From NCBI RefSeq assembly GCF_023159225.1, contig NC_063168.1, forward strand, positions 57,577,398 to 57,641,397: a stretch of 64,000 nt of DNA, given 5' to 3'. Shown here piece by piece: positions 1 through 11,164 of this stretch; position 1 is the stretch's first letter; the number at the start of each line of letters is the position of its first letter. Below the pieces are notes generated by a model. The model was given only the letters and a program-made list of their open reading frames with translations, was not told the origin of the DNA and searched no databases. Origin of the DNA: Perognathus longimembris pacificus (Eukaryota; Chordata; Mammalia; Rodentia; Heteromyidae). Both the position numbers and the translations under genes were made by a program.

Positions 1-1700
1 GTCTTAGCGCCTTAGATGAATGGCTTGTGGTTGGTGACAATGGTTGGCATTGCCTGATGAAAGATGAGGGAGGATGGATAGGATAAACAGGAAGCAGTAA
101 GTGCCAATGACTGGAAGCAGGGGGTGCCATCTATTGAAAGGGGTCAAGGGATGGTGTCGGTTTGGAGAGATGAATGTAGGAAGGAGCCCAAGGTTTTCCT
201 GGTCCCAGTGTGTGGAGGCGAGGAGGCTGGGCTTCTGGAATTTGGGCTGAAGAAGTCCTTCTGGATGTGAAATTTCAAACCAATGGCTATCCAAACCTTC
301 ACAAAGGCTATGAGTCTGCCTTTGAGCTGTCTGAGCCTGAACAGACTTACCCAGTGGTCTTGGTGTCCCAAAAGGGCAGTATATTTTGTTTTGTATCAGG
401 TTAGAAATACCTTGACAGATATGTAATTCAGGTACCTTCTTGGGAAGGAAAGAGGGTCGCTTGGTCCTTCTTGTGGTCCAATGTGATGTGGCAGCTCCAT
501 TCTGAATCCCACTGTGAGAAGCTGGCTGGGGGAGAGTTAGGGCAATCTGTTCAACCAGCACACATAGCCAAATGCACCGGCAATATCTAGTGCCAAATCA
601 GGGAGGTAGTGGAGGACCGTAATCCATCTCTCTAAGAAGCATCTGCTCTGCATCTGAGACTTAGTGCTTCTCAGAGACAAGAAGTGGTGATGACGAGCCT
701 AGAACTAGTGAGGAGCTTACCCCACTAGTATCCTCCACGGGTGGTTGAAGGAACATCTGTTTCCATTTGGGAAAAGATGGAGATCTCCAGCCTCCAGGTC
801 CTCAGAGCCTGTAGCTTGCACTGACATTGAAACATTCCTCTGGCTAGGACACAAGTCTCCATTTGTGACTGTGCGCATTTTGACCATTTCTAAAGCTGCA
901 TCTATCATTCAAAATTAATCTAGAAAAGATGTTGACATGCCCTCTCAGCCCCTGCTGCTTGCAATTCTCCTTCAAGACTCTGAATATGATTATTTAAAGT
1001 AATAATGAAAAGCAAAACAGGAAATTCTTATCCATTTGGGCAGGAAATTCTTCAGCTGCGTGGCAGGTCCTGCCCCTGCTGTGTGTGGGGTGTGGGGGGA
1101 GGGGGTTGTGCCTTGCAGGAACTGTTTGGAAGTGATTTATAGTCCAAGATGGCGCCAGTCCTTCCTCAATCCACTGGTGTAGAAAAGGGTGGGATATCAG
1201 CATTGTGAAGCAGGAGCTGCATTATCTAGGAATGTACATTTCTGTTGATAACATATTCATTGTCTCCACCATAAGTTATGGGCCTGTTTTGTGTCCTGTG
1301 TCATGGGAAATACCAAATTAAGGTGAAATAAAGATGTTCCATCTCAGATTTGAAAAGCTTTATTCTTTAGTATGTATTATTTGATGTAAAATTGTAGAAA
1401 ATAAGACTTAAGGGAGAGATTAATCTCATGAAGGATATATGTCTTCCTTAGACTAGGACTATATTTGTATCTCACTATTTCTGTCATTACTGGTATTATT
1501 TTTCCCATGTCACAAATGTGGAAACTGAAGCTGATTGGGCTTATGTAAACTGCTCAGAGTCACCTGGGCAGTGAAGGGTAAAACCAGAAGAAGTACATTT
1601 CCAGTAGACAATGTGATCTGAGGGCCATGGTTACATGGGTTTGCTCTTTGCTATGTCCTCTGGACTTGGTGACTGTCTGGGCTACAATAGCTACTTGAGG
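1..1700. other. Intergenic, no gene recognised
   Basis: No exon or repeat family is recognised. A 185-codon open frame on the minus strand (561-4) touches the window edge. It has no family resemblance, no clear signal or domain, and is treated as probable chance or a fragment of an unrecognised old repeat. Confidence 0.6.
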
Positions 1701-1701
1701 G

Positions 1702-1704
<3 letters not shown>

Positions 1705-1757
<53 letters not shown>
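1705..1757. repeat. (TG)n microsatellite
   Basis: About 26 uninterrupted TG units directly before a composite SINE in reverse orientation. Confidence 0.95.
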
Positions 1758-1758
<1 letters not shown>

Positions 1759-1773
1759 GTTTGTGCTGTTGTA

Positions 1774-2026
1774 TTTGTGCCAGCCCTAGGACTCAGCATT
1801 GTCCCTGAGTTTTTTAGCTTAAGGTTAAACAAACAAAAACAAAGTGGAACAGTGGCTCTACCACTTGAGCCACTGTTCCACTTTGTTTTGTTTTGTTTTT
1901 TTTTTGGTGGCTAATTTGAGAAGAGAATCTTATAGACTTTCCTGCCTGGTGTAGTTTTGAACCATAGTCCTCAGATCTTAGCCTCCTAAATAGCTAGGAT
2001 ACAGATATGAGCCACCAGTGCCTGGT
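1774..2026 (-). mobile_element. Composite B1 + tRNA-like SINE, with inserted hairpin
   Basis: Read on the minus strand it has a 7SL/B1-like head (GCACTGGTGGCTCATATCTG type, with AGCTATTTAGGAGGCTAAG) and a tRNA-like tail (GTGGCTCAAGTGGTAGAG). The tail is disrupted by a perfect 22-bp inverted repeat at 1836-1857 and 1868-1889. Confidence 0.75.
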
Positions 2027-2689
2027 TGAGAAATATTGTTTGAATGAAAGATGTAGCCCATACTGAGCTGAGGATCTGGGTTTGAATCTTCCTTGTTCAC
2101 ATACCTTCCTCTCTTTCCCATCCTCCTGAGGAGACGTGCTTCTTAGGAGTTGGAAGATGTAGAATCCAGTAATAGGGCTGCACTAACATGCAGTCCCTTC
2201 CCCTCTGATCCAGTTTCTTCATCTGTATTTTGTTAGGCTAGCAAAAGAATTTGTTGTTAACTGACTTTTAAATGTCTTTATCTGAAAGGGAATGTGATCT
2301 CCAGTTCAACCCAAGTCCAGCCCTCTGGACTGGCTCACAGCTGTTGGCTTTCTGTTTACAGCTGAGGTTGAGTCTTCAGACAAAGGTGGCTCCTATGGCT
2401 TCTTCTAGCAGTGTCCGGGATGGCTGTGCTTTTAAGAGGGGATGGCCCAGTTAGCCCGTCCCTCCCTCCTTCCAACTTCAACCGGAAGAGAAGCCCCCGC
2501 CCCTGGGGGCAGGCACGTGTGCCACCATGGCGGCTGGAGACCCCAGAGGCCTGGTCCTTGGGGGGCTGTGGTCTCCGCCCATAGAGAAAGTTCTGTGATA
2601 TCACCATGATTGATAATCCATTAGCCAATCGTTAATACCCAGTTAGCCCCTCTCCTTCGTGCCTCTGCTGGTATAAGACTGTTATCCCC

Positions 2690-2899
2690 GGGCTGGGAAT
2701 ATGGCCTAGTGGCAAGAGTGCTTGCCTCATATACATCAAGCCCTGGGTTCAATTCCCCAGCACCACATATATAGGAAATGACCAGAAGTGGCGCTGTGGC
2801 TCAAGTGGTAGAGTGCTAGCCTTGAGCAAAAAGAAGCCAAGGACAGTGTTCAGGCCCTGAGTCCAAGTGCCAGGACTGGCAAAAAAAAAAAAAAAGAAG
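2690..2899 (+). mobile_element. IDL-Geo SINE with 15-bp target-site duplication
   Basis: The left monomer is tRNA-Ala/ID-like (GGGCTGGGAATATGGCCTAG, then GGGTTCAATTCCCCAGCACC). The right Geo monomer begins GCGCTGTGGCTCAAGTGGTA and ends CCAGGACTGGC plus an A-rich tail. It is flanked by AAGACTGTTATCCCC at 2675-2689 and 2900-2914. The exact TSD implies a fairly recent insertion. Confidence 0.93.
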
Positions 2900-3167
2900 A
2901 AGACTGTTATCCCCTCCCTTATTAAACCAGAATACCCCTTGAGGGTTGTCCAACAAGTCCACGAGCCCATGTCTTCCTTGGGAATGGGGAGGGGGCAGGA
3001 CATCTCGCTGCCAAGGCTACCCGTGGCCTCTGCTCCCACAGTTAATCCTCACTGGCCAGGGGCTGCGTTGAGAGCTGCAGAGGACCACACATGGAAGAGG
3101 CAGAGATGCCCAGGACCCCCACGCGGATGGGAGGTAGAGCGAAGGCCTGCATAGCAGAATCACTCTG

Positions 3168-3174
3168 GAGGATT

Positions 3175-3208
<34 letters not shown>

Positions 3209-3398
3209 GCCAGTCCTGGGGCTTGAATTCATGGCCTGAGCACTTTCCCTGAGCTTCTTTTTGCTCAACGCTAGCATTCTACCACTTGAGCCACAGCAAC
3301 ATTCCAGCTGTTTCTGTGTGTGTAGTGCTGAGGAATTGAACCCAGGGCTCATGCACGCTAGGCAAGCACTCTACCACTGAGCCACATTCCCAGGCCCC
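3168..3398 (-). mobile_element. Older IDL-Geo SINE with (TTG)n tail
   Basis: The reverse-oriented SINE starts with a (TTG)n tail (about 3175-3207), then the Geo part, then an ID-like part ending in CATTCCCAGGCCCC. Degenerate duplications AGCAGAATCACTCTG (3153-3167) and AGCAGCATGACTCTG (3399-3413) flank it. Confidence 0.85.
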
Positions 3399-3720
3399 AG
3401 CAGCATGACTCTGATTGTGTGGCTCGAGGACAGCTGGTTGGAGCTGGCTCTGATTTAGGTTTCTCAGTAGCAGTGGGAGTGCTCCCCATGACAAGACCTT
3501 CCATTGTGGCGATCTGTACCTGTTGTCCTAACACCTTGCCTACGTTCATGCTTAAAATGCTTAAAAATCCCAAACCTGGGCCTTCTGACCCTATTTTTTT
3601 TTTTTTATCACTGGCTTAGTTATTGACTGGCTTAGGTCTGACTGAACCAAGCAATCCCATATTCATTCATTCACTTCTTCATTCATTTTTTTCCATTCAT
3701 CCAATAAGTAGTATATTAGA

Positions 3721-3877
3721 TATGTAGTTTTCTTTTTTTAAAGTTTGTCTTTGATTTTATTTATTTTTTAAAATTTTTATGTAAATTTTTAAATCTTTAT
3801 TTATTTTTATTTAGTGTCAAAGTGATGTACAGAGAGGTTACAGTTTCATATGTTAGGCATTGAGTACGTAGTTTTCT
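3721..3877 (-). mobile_element. Very short L1 3' end insertion with TSD
   Basis: The sequence from about 3790 matches the reverse L1 3' terminus seen at 27.36 kb (GATGTACAGAGAGGTTACAG, then TTAGGCATTG). It is preceded by a T/A-rich stretch. Flanks TATGTAGTTTTCT (3721-3733) and TACGTAGTTTTCT (3865-3877) look like a 13-bp TSD with one mismatch. Confidence 0.75.
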
Positions 3878-3892
3878 ATGTCTCTGTTTGTT

Positions 3893-4232
3893 TGGTTTGA
3901 GATAGGGTCCTTGCTTTGTAGCCCAGGCTGGTCTCAAACTTTTCTTTTTTTTTTTTTTTTTTGGCCAGTCCTAGGCCTTGGACTCAGGGCCTGAGCACTG
4001 TCCCTGGCTTCTTCTTGCTCAAGGCTAGCACTCTGCCACTTGAGCCACAGCACCACTTCTGTCCATTTTCTGTATATGTGGTGCTGAGGAATCGAACCCA
4101 GGGCCTCATGTATACGAGGCAAGCACTCTTGCCACTAGGCCATATTCCCAGCCCCTGGTCTCAAACTCTTGATCCTCCTGCTTCTACCTCCTGTGTGTTG
4201 GGATTACAGGCATGTACCACTATCCCTGAGTA
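3893..4232 (-). mobile_element. B1-like (7SL) SINE split by a younger SINE
   Basis: Reverse B1-type sequence (GAGATAGGGTCC ... AGCCCAGGCTGGTCTCAAAC) is interrupted at 3941-4154 and resumes with CTTGATCCTCCTGC through GGGATTACAGGCATGTACCAC. Confidence 0.8.
3941..4154 (-). mobile_element. IDL-Geo SINE nested in a B1-like element
   Basis: The element has a poly(T) start, Geo part, then ID-like part ending CATATTCCCAGCCCC. TSD CTGGTCTCAAACT at 3928-3940 and 4155-4167 is taken from the host B1. Confidence 0.92.
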
Positions 4233-4344
4233 TGATGCCGTCTTAACTCATTTATTCCTTTGGCATTCCTATCTTGCTCGTATACATACGAGGATTTGCA
4301 AATGTTTGTTTATTCCTCTGGATTTCATTCTTAGGCTAACATTT

Positions 4345-4560
4345 GGCAGCAGGCTTGGACAGTTCAAGTTGCTAGAACAAAATACTGCCCGTGGGGTGGT
4401 GTGCAGACAACAGATTTATTTCTCACAGTTCTGGAGACTAGAAATCTAAGATCAAGGCATTGGCATAGTCAGTGCCTAGTGAAAGTCTGTTTCCTGGTTC
4501 ACGGTTTGGCACTCTGGAGAATTTCTACAGTTGGAGAAGAGATGCCCTCAGAAGGAATTG
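4345..4560 (+). repeat. Ancient interspersed repeat, family not named
   Basis: It contains the mammal-wide motif GCTAGAACAAAATACTGCCC followed by TTTATTTCTCACAGTTCTGG and AAGATCAAGGC. Related copies lie near 52.06 and 56.58 kb. Confidence 0.5.
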
Positions 4561-4948
4561 TGTGCCTTAGTCTTTGAGTCCTGAAGCATCCCTGGTAGAG
4601 GAAGTAGGACCAGGATGGAAGAGGATGGGGGGAGAGGAAGCATAAAAGGGGGCTGAGAATGTGGCTTCCACAGGGATGTGGCTGGATGGAAGGAGGGGAA
4701 GGATGGGGATGCTACAGGCTGGTGCATACGCTATATAATCAATGCCTGGTGTGCACCTCCTTGAGGGACTGTGGACTGCTGTGGACTTGAGGTTTTTAGT
4801 AAAGATCCATGGGAGGACATAACTGAGCTGGAAGCCATGGCTATATGCACCCATTACCAGATAAAAGGATTAGGTTTATGGAACTTTCTTCTCACAGGAG
4901 AGAATAGTCTGATCCAAAGCAGGTTCAGCTAGAAGCCTTGGATTTAGG

Positions 4949-4951
4949 ATT

Positions 4952-4990
<39 letters not shown>

Positions 4991-4991
4991 T
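4949..4991. repeat. (TTTA)n tail of the adjacent SINE
   Basis: About eleven TTTA units form the 3' tail of the reverse SINE that follows. Confidence 0.9.
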
Positions 4992-5187
4992 TGGCCAGTC
5001 CTGGGCCTTGGACTCAGGGCCTGAGCACTGTCCCTGGCTTCTTCCCGCTCAAGGCTAGCACTCTGCCACTTGAGCCACAGCGCCGCTTCTGGCCGTTTTC
5101 TGTATATGTGGTGCTGGGGAATCGAACCTAGGGCCTTGTGTATCCGAGGCAGGCACTCTTGCCACTAGGCTATATCCCCAGCCCCAT
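4958..5187 (-). mobile_element. IDL-Geo SINE
   Basis: Full Geo + ID-like reverse element with the young-subfamily sequence (CGCCGCTTCTGGCCGTTTTC). An 11-bp duplication GGATTTTATTT lies at 4947-4957 and 5188-5198. Confidence 0.92.
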
Positions 5188-5198
5188 GGATTTTATTT

Positions 5199-6825
5199 TT
5201 CTTTCTTTCTTTCTTTCTTTTTTGGCAGGGATGAGGATGAGCAGAGTAATAGCTTGACCTTGGGCTGGAGGATACACAGCTTGAAGGTCAGTGACCAGAA
5301 GGCTCTAGATAGCAAGAGTGAGCTGACCATCAGCATGATAAGGAAGAATAGAGAGAGACCAGGATTTTAGCCCTGGGTCAAGCTTAGGGAGCAACTGACA
5401 GCATGCTTCTATAATTTATAAATCTGTACTTTTTGTGCCAAGATACTTCTCAGGGTAATAAAAATTGATGTGTAAAAAATATCTGTCTTCCTTTCCCAGG
5501 TTAACCTTTCTGTCTCCTTCAGGATGTAGCAATCATCTTGCTGTATCCTTGCCCTGTCCTCTTTGTGTTTTGTAGGATGATCCAACTTTGGGTTGGCTTG
5601 GGACTTCACTGGTTTTAGCACTGAAAGTCCTGTGTCCAAGGAAACCTCTAAGTTATGAACAAACAAGGACAGAGGTCATCCCGAAGGTCTTTTACTTCTT
5701 CTTAATCTGTGATCAAGTCCTTGCCGGTTCCTTGTTAACAATTTTGCTTCCCTTGATTTCCTTCCCTATTGTTTTTCATCCTTGGATCACTAAACTTCTG
5801 GACATAGATAAGTCATAGTTTCACTGTGTCCTCTCACCTTCCAGATGACTCCAGACCCTTTCCCCATGACCGTTTTCCAGCCCGGGCATTTGGTAATGGT
5901 TTTATCACAGCACATGGAGTTCTGGGATCACATTTTCTTTTCTTGGCTCTGAAGTTGCTGCTGTTACTGCTGTTGGTGCTCTGTCTCAGGTTTGAGGAGC
6001 AAGCCCTCCTTCTCACAGTCTTTACTTGGGGCAGCCCTCCCGGCTCATCAGAGTCAGATGGACAAATGCCACCTATTAGGCAGAGATGCGTCTAGGAGGT
6101 ATTCACTCTGAAGCTGCCCACTCTTATTTGGGCATACAAGTTTTGAGATTCAACTGCAATATTAAGTAAGTTTGTAAGACGTCAATATCTGGGTATGGCG
6201 TATTCACACCCAAAGGAACACTAGTGAATTAAGATGTGTCTTAAGCAAGAATCTAGTTCTCAGAGCTTCTGGAAATACCTGATATTTAGGAGAAGAGTTC
6301 TTGGCCTCACATTGGGCTGAGAAGGTACTTCCCCCACATCTGTCTTGGCACCATACCCATCCCTAGTAAGTGATCAGCAAATTCCTCTCCCATAAGTCAT
6401 CTTAGGACAGTCATGAGCTTATTGGGAACAGGTGAGGACCAGTTAGTCAAGACCTTGAACGTATTGTTGACGTGTATATGGGGAAATCCTTACTAGCTGA
6501 TAGAAGTCATTTCACTCATCAAAAATTCATTCTTTTTTTTCCATTGCAATTAAAGGGCAGAGGCAATATAGCAGGCTTATGATGATAAGCAACTAGTGAA
6601 CAGGTAGATAACAAGTCATTTCGTACACGAGCAAGGTCAATGGCTTGAATAGATAAGGTATTTTTAGCATTCTGTATCACAAGTCTAGAAAAGACGTCAA
6701 AATCTAATTTGTTCTTTTGACTTTATATATGTAAATAATGTCATGTTCTCCATATTATAATTCTATTACTTTTTTCTTTGTTCTTTAAAAAATTCTTTGT
6801 TCTTTAAAAAAAAAATTCCTCCTAT
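5199..6825. other. Intergenic, nothing recognised
   Basis: Apart from a short (TTTC)n tract at about 5199-5222, no gene or known repeat is recognised in this stretch. Confidence 0.6.
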
Positions 6826-7014
6826 TGGGGCTGGGACTGTGGCTTAGTGATAGAGTTCTTGCCTAGCATGCATGAAACCTTGGGCTTGATTCCTCAGTAC
6901 CACATAAACAGAAAACGCCGTTAGTGGCTCTGTGGCTCAAGTGGTAGAGTGCTAGCCTTGAGCAAAAGAAGCTTAGGGACAATACCTAGTTCAAGTCCCC
7001 AGACTGGCAAAAAC
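6826..7014 (+). mobile_element. ID-like + Geo SINE
   Basis: GGGGCTGGGACTGTGGCTTAG then GATTCCTCAGTACCAC (ID-like), followed by GTGGCTCAAGTGGTAGAG and CCCAGACTGGCAAAAA (Geo). It is more diverged than the young copies. Confidence 0.88.
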
Positions 7015-7037
7015 AATTCTCCTATCTTTCCTTACAT

Positions 7038-7040
<3 letters not shown>

Positions 7041-7071
<31 letters not shown>

Positions 7072-7101
7072 TGTGTCTGTGTGTGTGTCTGTGTTTGTGT
7101 T
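7041..7101. repeat. (GT)n microsatellite
   Basis: GT tract with two CTGT interruptions, lying between two SINEs; likely grown from the tail of the reverse SINE. Confidence 0.93.
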
Positions 7102-7316
7102 GGTCATGGGGCATCAACTCAGGGCCTGGGCACTGTCCCTGAACAATTTTTGCTCAAGGCTAGCACTCTACCACTTTGATCTATGGCTCCACTTCTGGTT
7201 TCCTGGTCCTGGAGAGGAGTCTCACAAACTTTCCTGCCTGGGCTGGCTTTGAACTGTGATCCTCAGAAACTCAGCTTCCTGAGTAGTTAGGATTATAGGC
7301 CTGAATCATGAGCACC
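7102..7316 (-). mobile_element. Composite B1 + tRNA-like SINE
   Basis: The reverse element shows the tail (TCAGGGCCTGGGCACTGTCCC, CTAGCACTCTACCACTT), then the B1 head (CCTGCCTGGGCTGGCTTTGA, then CCTGAGTAGTTAGGATTATAG). Confidence 0.85.
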
Positions 7317-9009
7317 AAGAATGTGTGTTTGTTTTAAAGGCTGTAAGTGGGATATAAAGGCAAGAAATGTGTCTCTAACGTAGAACATCTTCATTAGACA
7401 CTGAAAGGCAAAATATACAATAGAACCATAACTCTAATAAGACCCTAGATCTTCAACTTAATAGATGGCAACTTTGAGGAAGTGACTTTATTCCTCCTGT
7501 CTCACCCAAGCCTTTTTTCAAGTTTTCCATCTGTAAAATAAGGGGTGTAGTCACAATGTTTGCCTTAGAGGATCATTGCCAGGTTCAAATAGAAAGCACA
7601 AAAGGAACCTACCCGTAGTATGCATTATGCTGTTAACAAACTTTAAGCATTATTCATAACCTTCATGGTCACAGAAATTCCATGATATCACCTTTATTTT
7701 ACAGGTGTCTAGTCATTACTACATGGAAGATTTATGCTTCCAACTTGGCCTTGCCAACTTCATGGTGTAAATATTTTTGGCTGGCTGCCTCTGCCTTGCC
7801 CCAGTGGATACAAGAGCTTCTAGAAAGCAAAATAGAAGGCTTCAGCCCTTGGGGAGGTGGTGCACTATGGTCTGCAGGTAAGTGATAGATACAGAAGGTG
7901 AAGTTATATGGGGTGTCTGGAGTCTCTTGGTGTTGGGAGCCCATGGTGGGAAAGGAACTTGAATGTGGACTGTGGACCAGAGGCACACTCCTGCCCAATT
8001 TCACTTGCCGCCTCAACTTCAGAGGACAAACAGGTGGAAACTTGGGAATGGGAAGGCTGGAGGCCCCTCTTCTAGGTGCAAGGCCAAGTCTCACCAGCAC
8101 TGGCATGTGATCATATAGTCCTGCAAGGCTGGTGGCTTCTAGTTGCTGAACCTTCAGTGACTTCTTTCTCTTTTTTTTCCAATTGGTGAACTTTTTTTTT
8201 TCTCAGTCAGTGACTTCTTTCACTGGGCCTGTGGACACCTGTGCAGCGCCAAACACCTGCAGGTCACAGATTCAGGCAGATGAGAAGAAAGAACAGGAAT
8301 GGGAAACACAAGCTGGCCTTCTGCTGCCTTACACTTGCCTTTTAGACAAAATAAAAACACTTGGAACCCTTTCTGGCAACTTTGTTGTATGTCATGTGTG
8401 AGTGTGACTAAATACCACAAAGGGAGCGGTCTTTGTAGACTGAAGGAGTGTGAAATGGAGACAGCCAGAGTGGGCTTGTTGACTACCTGTCTTCTCTGTG
8501 AGTTTATTGAGTGCTTGAGGAGGAAGAAGGATTCAACCCAGCCTTTACCTGAACACCACAAAGAAGGCAGAGAAGGGCAGGAAAGGGCTACTTACTGAAC
8601 ACCTCGTCTGTGCTAGGCTCAGCATAGACATGCGTGCTCATCTGGACTACAATCACCTGCCCAGGTGATAGGTTGCAGAGGTACTGATAATGGGCTTGAG
8701 AACTTTGAGAGAGGGTGGTTCAATAATATGTAAACACAATCTTGACTTTTCAAATTGCTGAACTAGAGGTACTTTTCAATGTCCTTCTTTGAGAGCTGGA
8801 GTTGCTTACTAGTAGCAGGATGGAAAGATTCTGATGATGTGTTTTCAAAGTTATTTTCTGGTGTTTCCCAAAACTTTCACACTACTAATGAAAGAGGACA
8901 AGGGGGCATCCCACACATATACACACACGCACACAAGCACACACCCCTGTATACACAGATATAGACATGCAGAAAGCATACATACAGATGCACAATATCT
9001 CTCTGTTAT
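7317..9009. other. Intergenic, a possible MIR relic only
   Basis: A MIR-like stretch is possible near 7610-7700 (GCATTATTCATAACCTTCATGG). No gene is recognised in the rest. Confidence 0.5.
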
Positions 9010-9046
9010 ACACACACACACACGCGCGCGCGCACACACACACACA
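9010..9046. repeat. (CA)n(CG)n(CA)n alternating purine-pyrimidine tract
   Basis: An unbroken alternating run with five CG units (about 9023-9032) at its centre, preceded by imperfect CA-rich sequence from about 8916. Confidence 0.93.
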
Positions 9047-9877
9047 GATGCTGAACTCCTTAGCACATTGCAGAGCTCCTTATACTCGGAGAGAAAAGAG
9101 TTGACTTAAAGCCAGAAATGACCATAGCTGAAAGAGCTCTGTATGAACCATTACAGTGGGAAGTCAGAGGAAGGACACTGGAAGGGTTATTTCACCCTTT
9201 ATCCTTATTTAATTAATGCACACAGGGTAACCAATCTGCCATTTTTATCTAGAGAAAAATGACCCTGGTTTGGAACACATGAAGGGTAGATTTAGTTTAG
9301 GAGGAAATTCATTTTTTGCACTGGAAGAAAAATAAAGAGTTCATTTTCAAAGAAAAAAAACTTGTCTAGGGAGTTGCATTTCCTGAGCTGCAAAGAAAAA
9401 AAAAAGTATCTTTTCCTTCTCGTGACTTATCTCCTTTTCTTTCAACAATAAGTTATCCTGGGTTTTTTTTTCCCCCCCATGCAGGGATGGAATGAGATCA
9501 ACAGCAATAGGAGATGAGAGGACGTGATGATCTTGGGGCTTGGCCAGGCTCTCAGCAAAAGAACTGAATTGGGGTGCAGAGCAGACTGGTGGACAAGGAA
9601 ACCCAGTGTACCCCACATAAGTTACAGTTGTAAAAGTGAATAAATTGCAGATAATTAAATGATCAGGCCACAAGCCCAACTCCCAGCACAGACAACCTGA
9701 CAGTGATTTATAGGTTGATATTATATCAAAATGAGTTGGGGAAGAAGGCACCAGAGGATCCATCTCCATTGACCCCGGGGCATTCCCTTCATTCTCCTCC
9801 TCCCTCCCTTTGTTCCCTCCCTCCCTCCCTCCCTTTCTGTCTCTCCCCCATCCTCTCTTTCTTTTTTCTCTTTCTTA

Positions 9878-10049
9878 CTCTCTTTTCCTTCCTTCCTTCC
9901 TTCCTTCCTTCCTTCCTTCCTTCCTTCCTTCCTTCCTTCCTTCCTTCCTTCCTTCCTTCCTCCCTCCCTTCCTTCCTCCCTCCCTCCCTCCCTCCCTCCC
10001 TCCCTCCCTCCCTCCCTCCCTCCCTCCCTCCCTTCCTTCCTTCCTTCCC
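9878..10049. repeat. 172-bp pure polypyrimidine tract, (TTCC)n then (TCCC)n
   Basis: No purine appears on the plus strand for 172 bases. The first half is (TTCC)n, the second mostly (TCCC)n, ending in (TTCC)n. Further CT-rich sequence extends from about 9790. Confidence 0.95.
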
Positions 10050-10924
10050 AGTTTAAGACAGTAAAGTTGAGTGGAAAGTGCAGAGTTTCCATGTAACCTT
10101 CTCCTCATGTTCCCACAACTTCCACGATCCACATCTGGCAGTCCAAGGACATGTATTATTGTTGATAAACCTACACTGACACATCATTATCACCAGAAAC
10201 TCATTGTTTACGCCAGGGCTCACTTGGAATTGCATTCAGTGGGCTTTGACAAAGGTCAACCATTCTAGATTCTAATTCTTCTCAAGGGCAGCTCAATTCA
10301 CACATCACAAAGTCAAGTATTCTGTTAATCAGATAGACACTGCTGGAAGCTCCCAAGAAGTTGGTGTGGGCTGTGGGTGACTGAGGAACTACATTGATGG
10401 GTGTCTGAGGCTGGGTTGATGTGCTAATTTCCAAGGTATTAAGGTTCTGTAATCTAGGACATATTCAGAAACAGACCTTCCAAGGTATGTTCTAGAAGGA
10501 CCCAAGGCAAATATTTCTATCTACTTTACCTCTCTTGTGACTTCATCACAAAGATCAATCAAGATTTACACCCAGGTTGCTATTTTTTTTAAAATAGCTG
10601 AAGAAGACTTGTTCTTTGAGCTTTCCAAAGATAGCAAAATGATTGAGACCGTAAGAGTTGCATGGGTCACCCAGCTAATAACTAGAGATAGCACACCATT
10701 ATTCATATAATAAACTATGGCTGACTTACAATATGGTTTTGGCATTAAGTGTAATTTCTCTTTATGGACAAAGTGGCAAAACTTTATTCTAAGATGTCTA
10801 TGCCACAGCTCCCTTATTCAGAACTAGGAGAGTCAGCCTGATCTTGGAAGCCAAGCTGGGTTTCAGACTCTCCCCAAGCAGTGATACAGGCAGCTGCTAG
10901 CCACCTGTGGTCACTTGCACTTTG
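10050..10924. other. Intergenic, nothing recognised
   Basis: Unique-looking sequence with no exon or named repeat recognised. Confidence 0.55.
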
Positions 10925-11149
10925 TTTTTTTTTTTTTTTTGTTTGTTTGTTTTTTTGGCCAGGCCTGGGCCTTGGACTCAGGGCCTGAGCACTGTCCCTG
11001 GCTTCTTCCCGCTCAAGGCTAGCACTCTGCCACTTGAGCCACAGCGCCGCTTCTGGCCGTTTTCTGTATATGTGGTGCTGGGGAATTGAACCTAGGGCCT
11101 CGTGTATCCGAGGCAGGCACTCTTGCCACTAGGCCATATCCCCAGCCCC
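10925..11149 (-). mobile_element. IDL-Geo SINE with perfect 15-bp TSD
   Basis: T-rich start, full Geo + ID-like reverse element ending ATATCCCCAGCCCC. Perfect duplication GTCACTTGCACTTTG at 10910-10924 and 11150-11164. Confidence 0.95.
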
Positions 11150-11164
11150 GTCACTTGCACTTTG

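Noticed and set aside
1560..1914. Open frames made of TH or CV repeats
   Set aside because: They are translations of the (TG)n microsatellite; the same applies near 7.05, 18.8, 30.0 and 60.0 kb.
2690..2765. tRNA-Ala gene
   Set aside because: The A- and B-box-like sequence belongs to the left monomer of an IDL-Geo SINE with a TSD. The same sequence recurs many times in the window.
9703..10092. Open frames rich in LPSF or KEGR repeats on both strands
   Set aside because: They are translations of the TTCC/TCCC repeat in different frames, not proteins.
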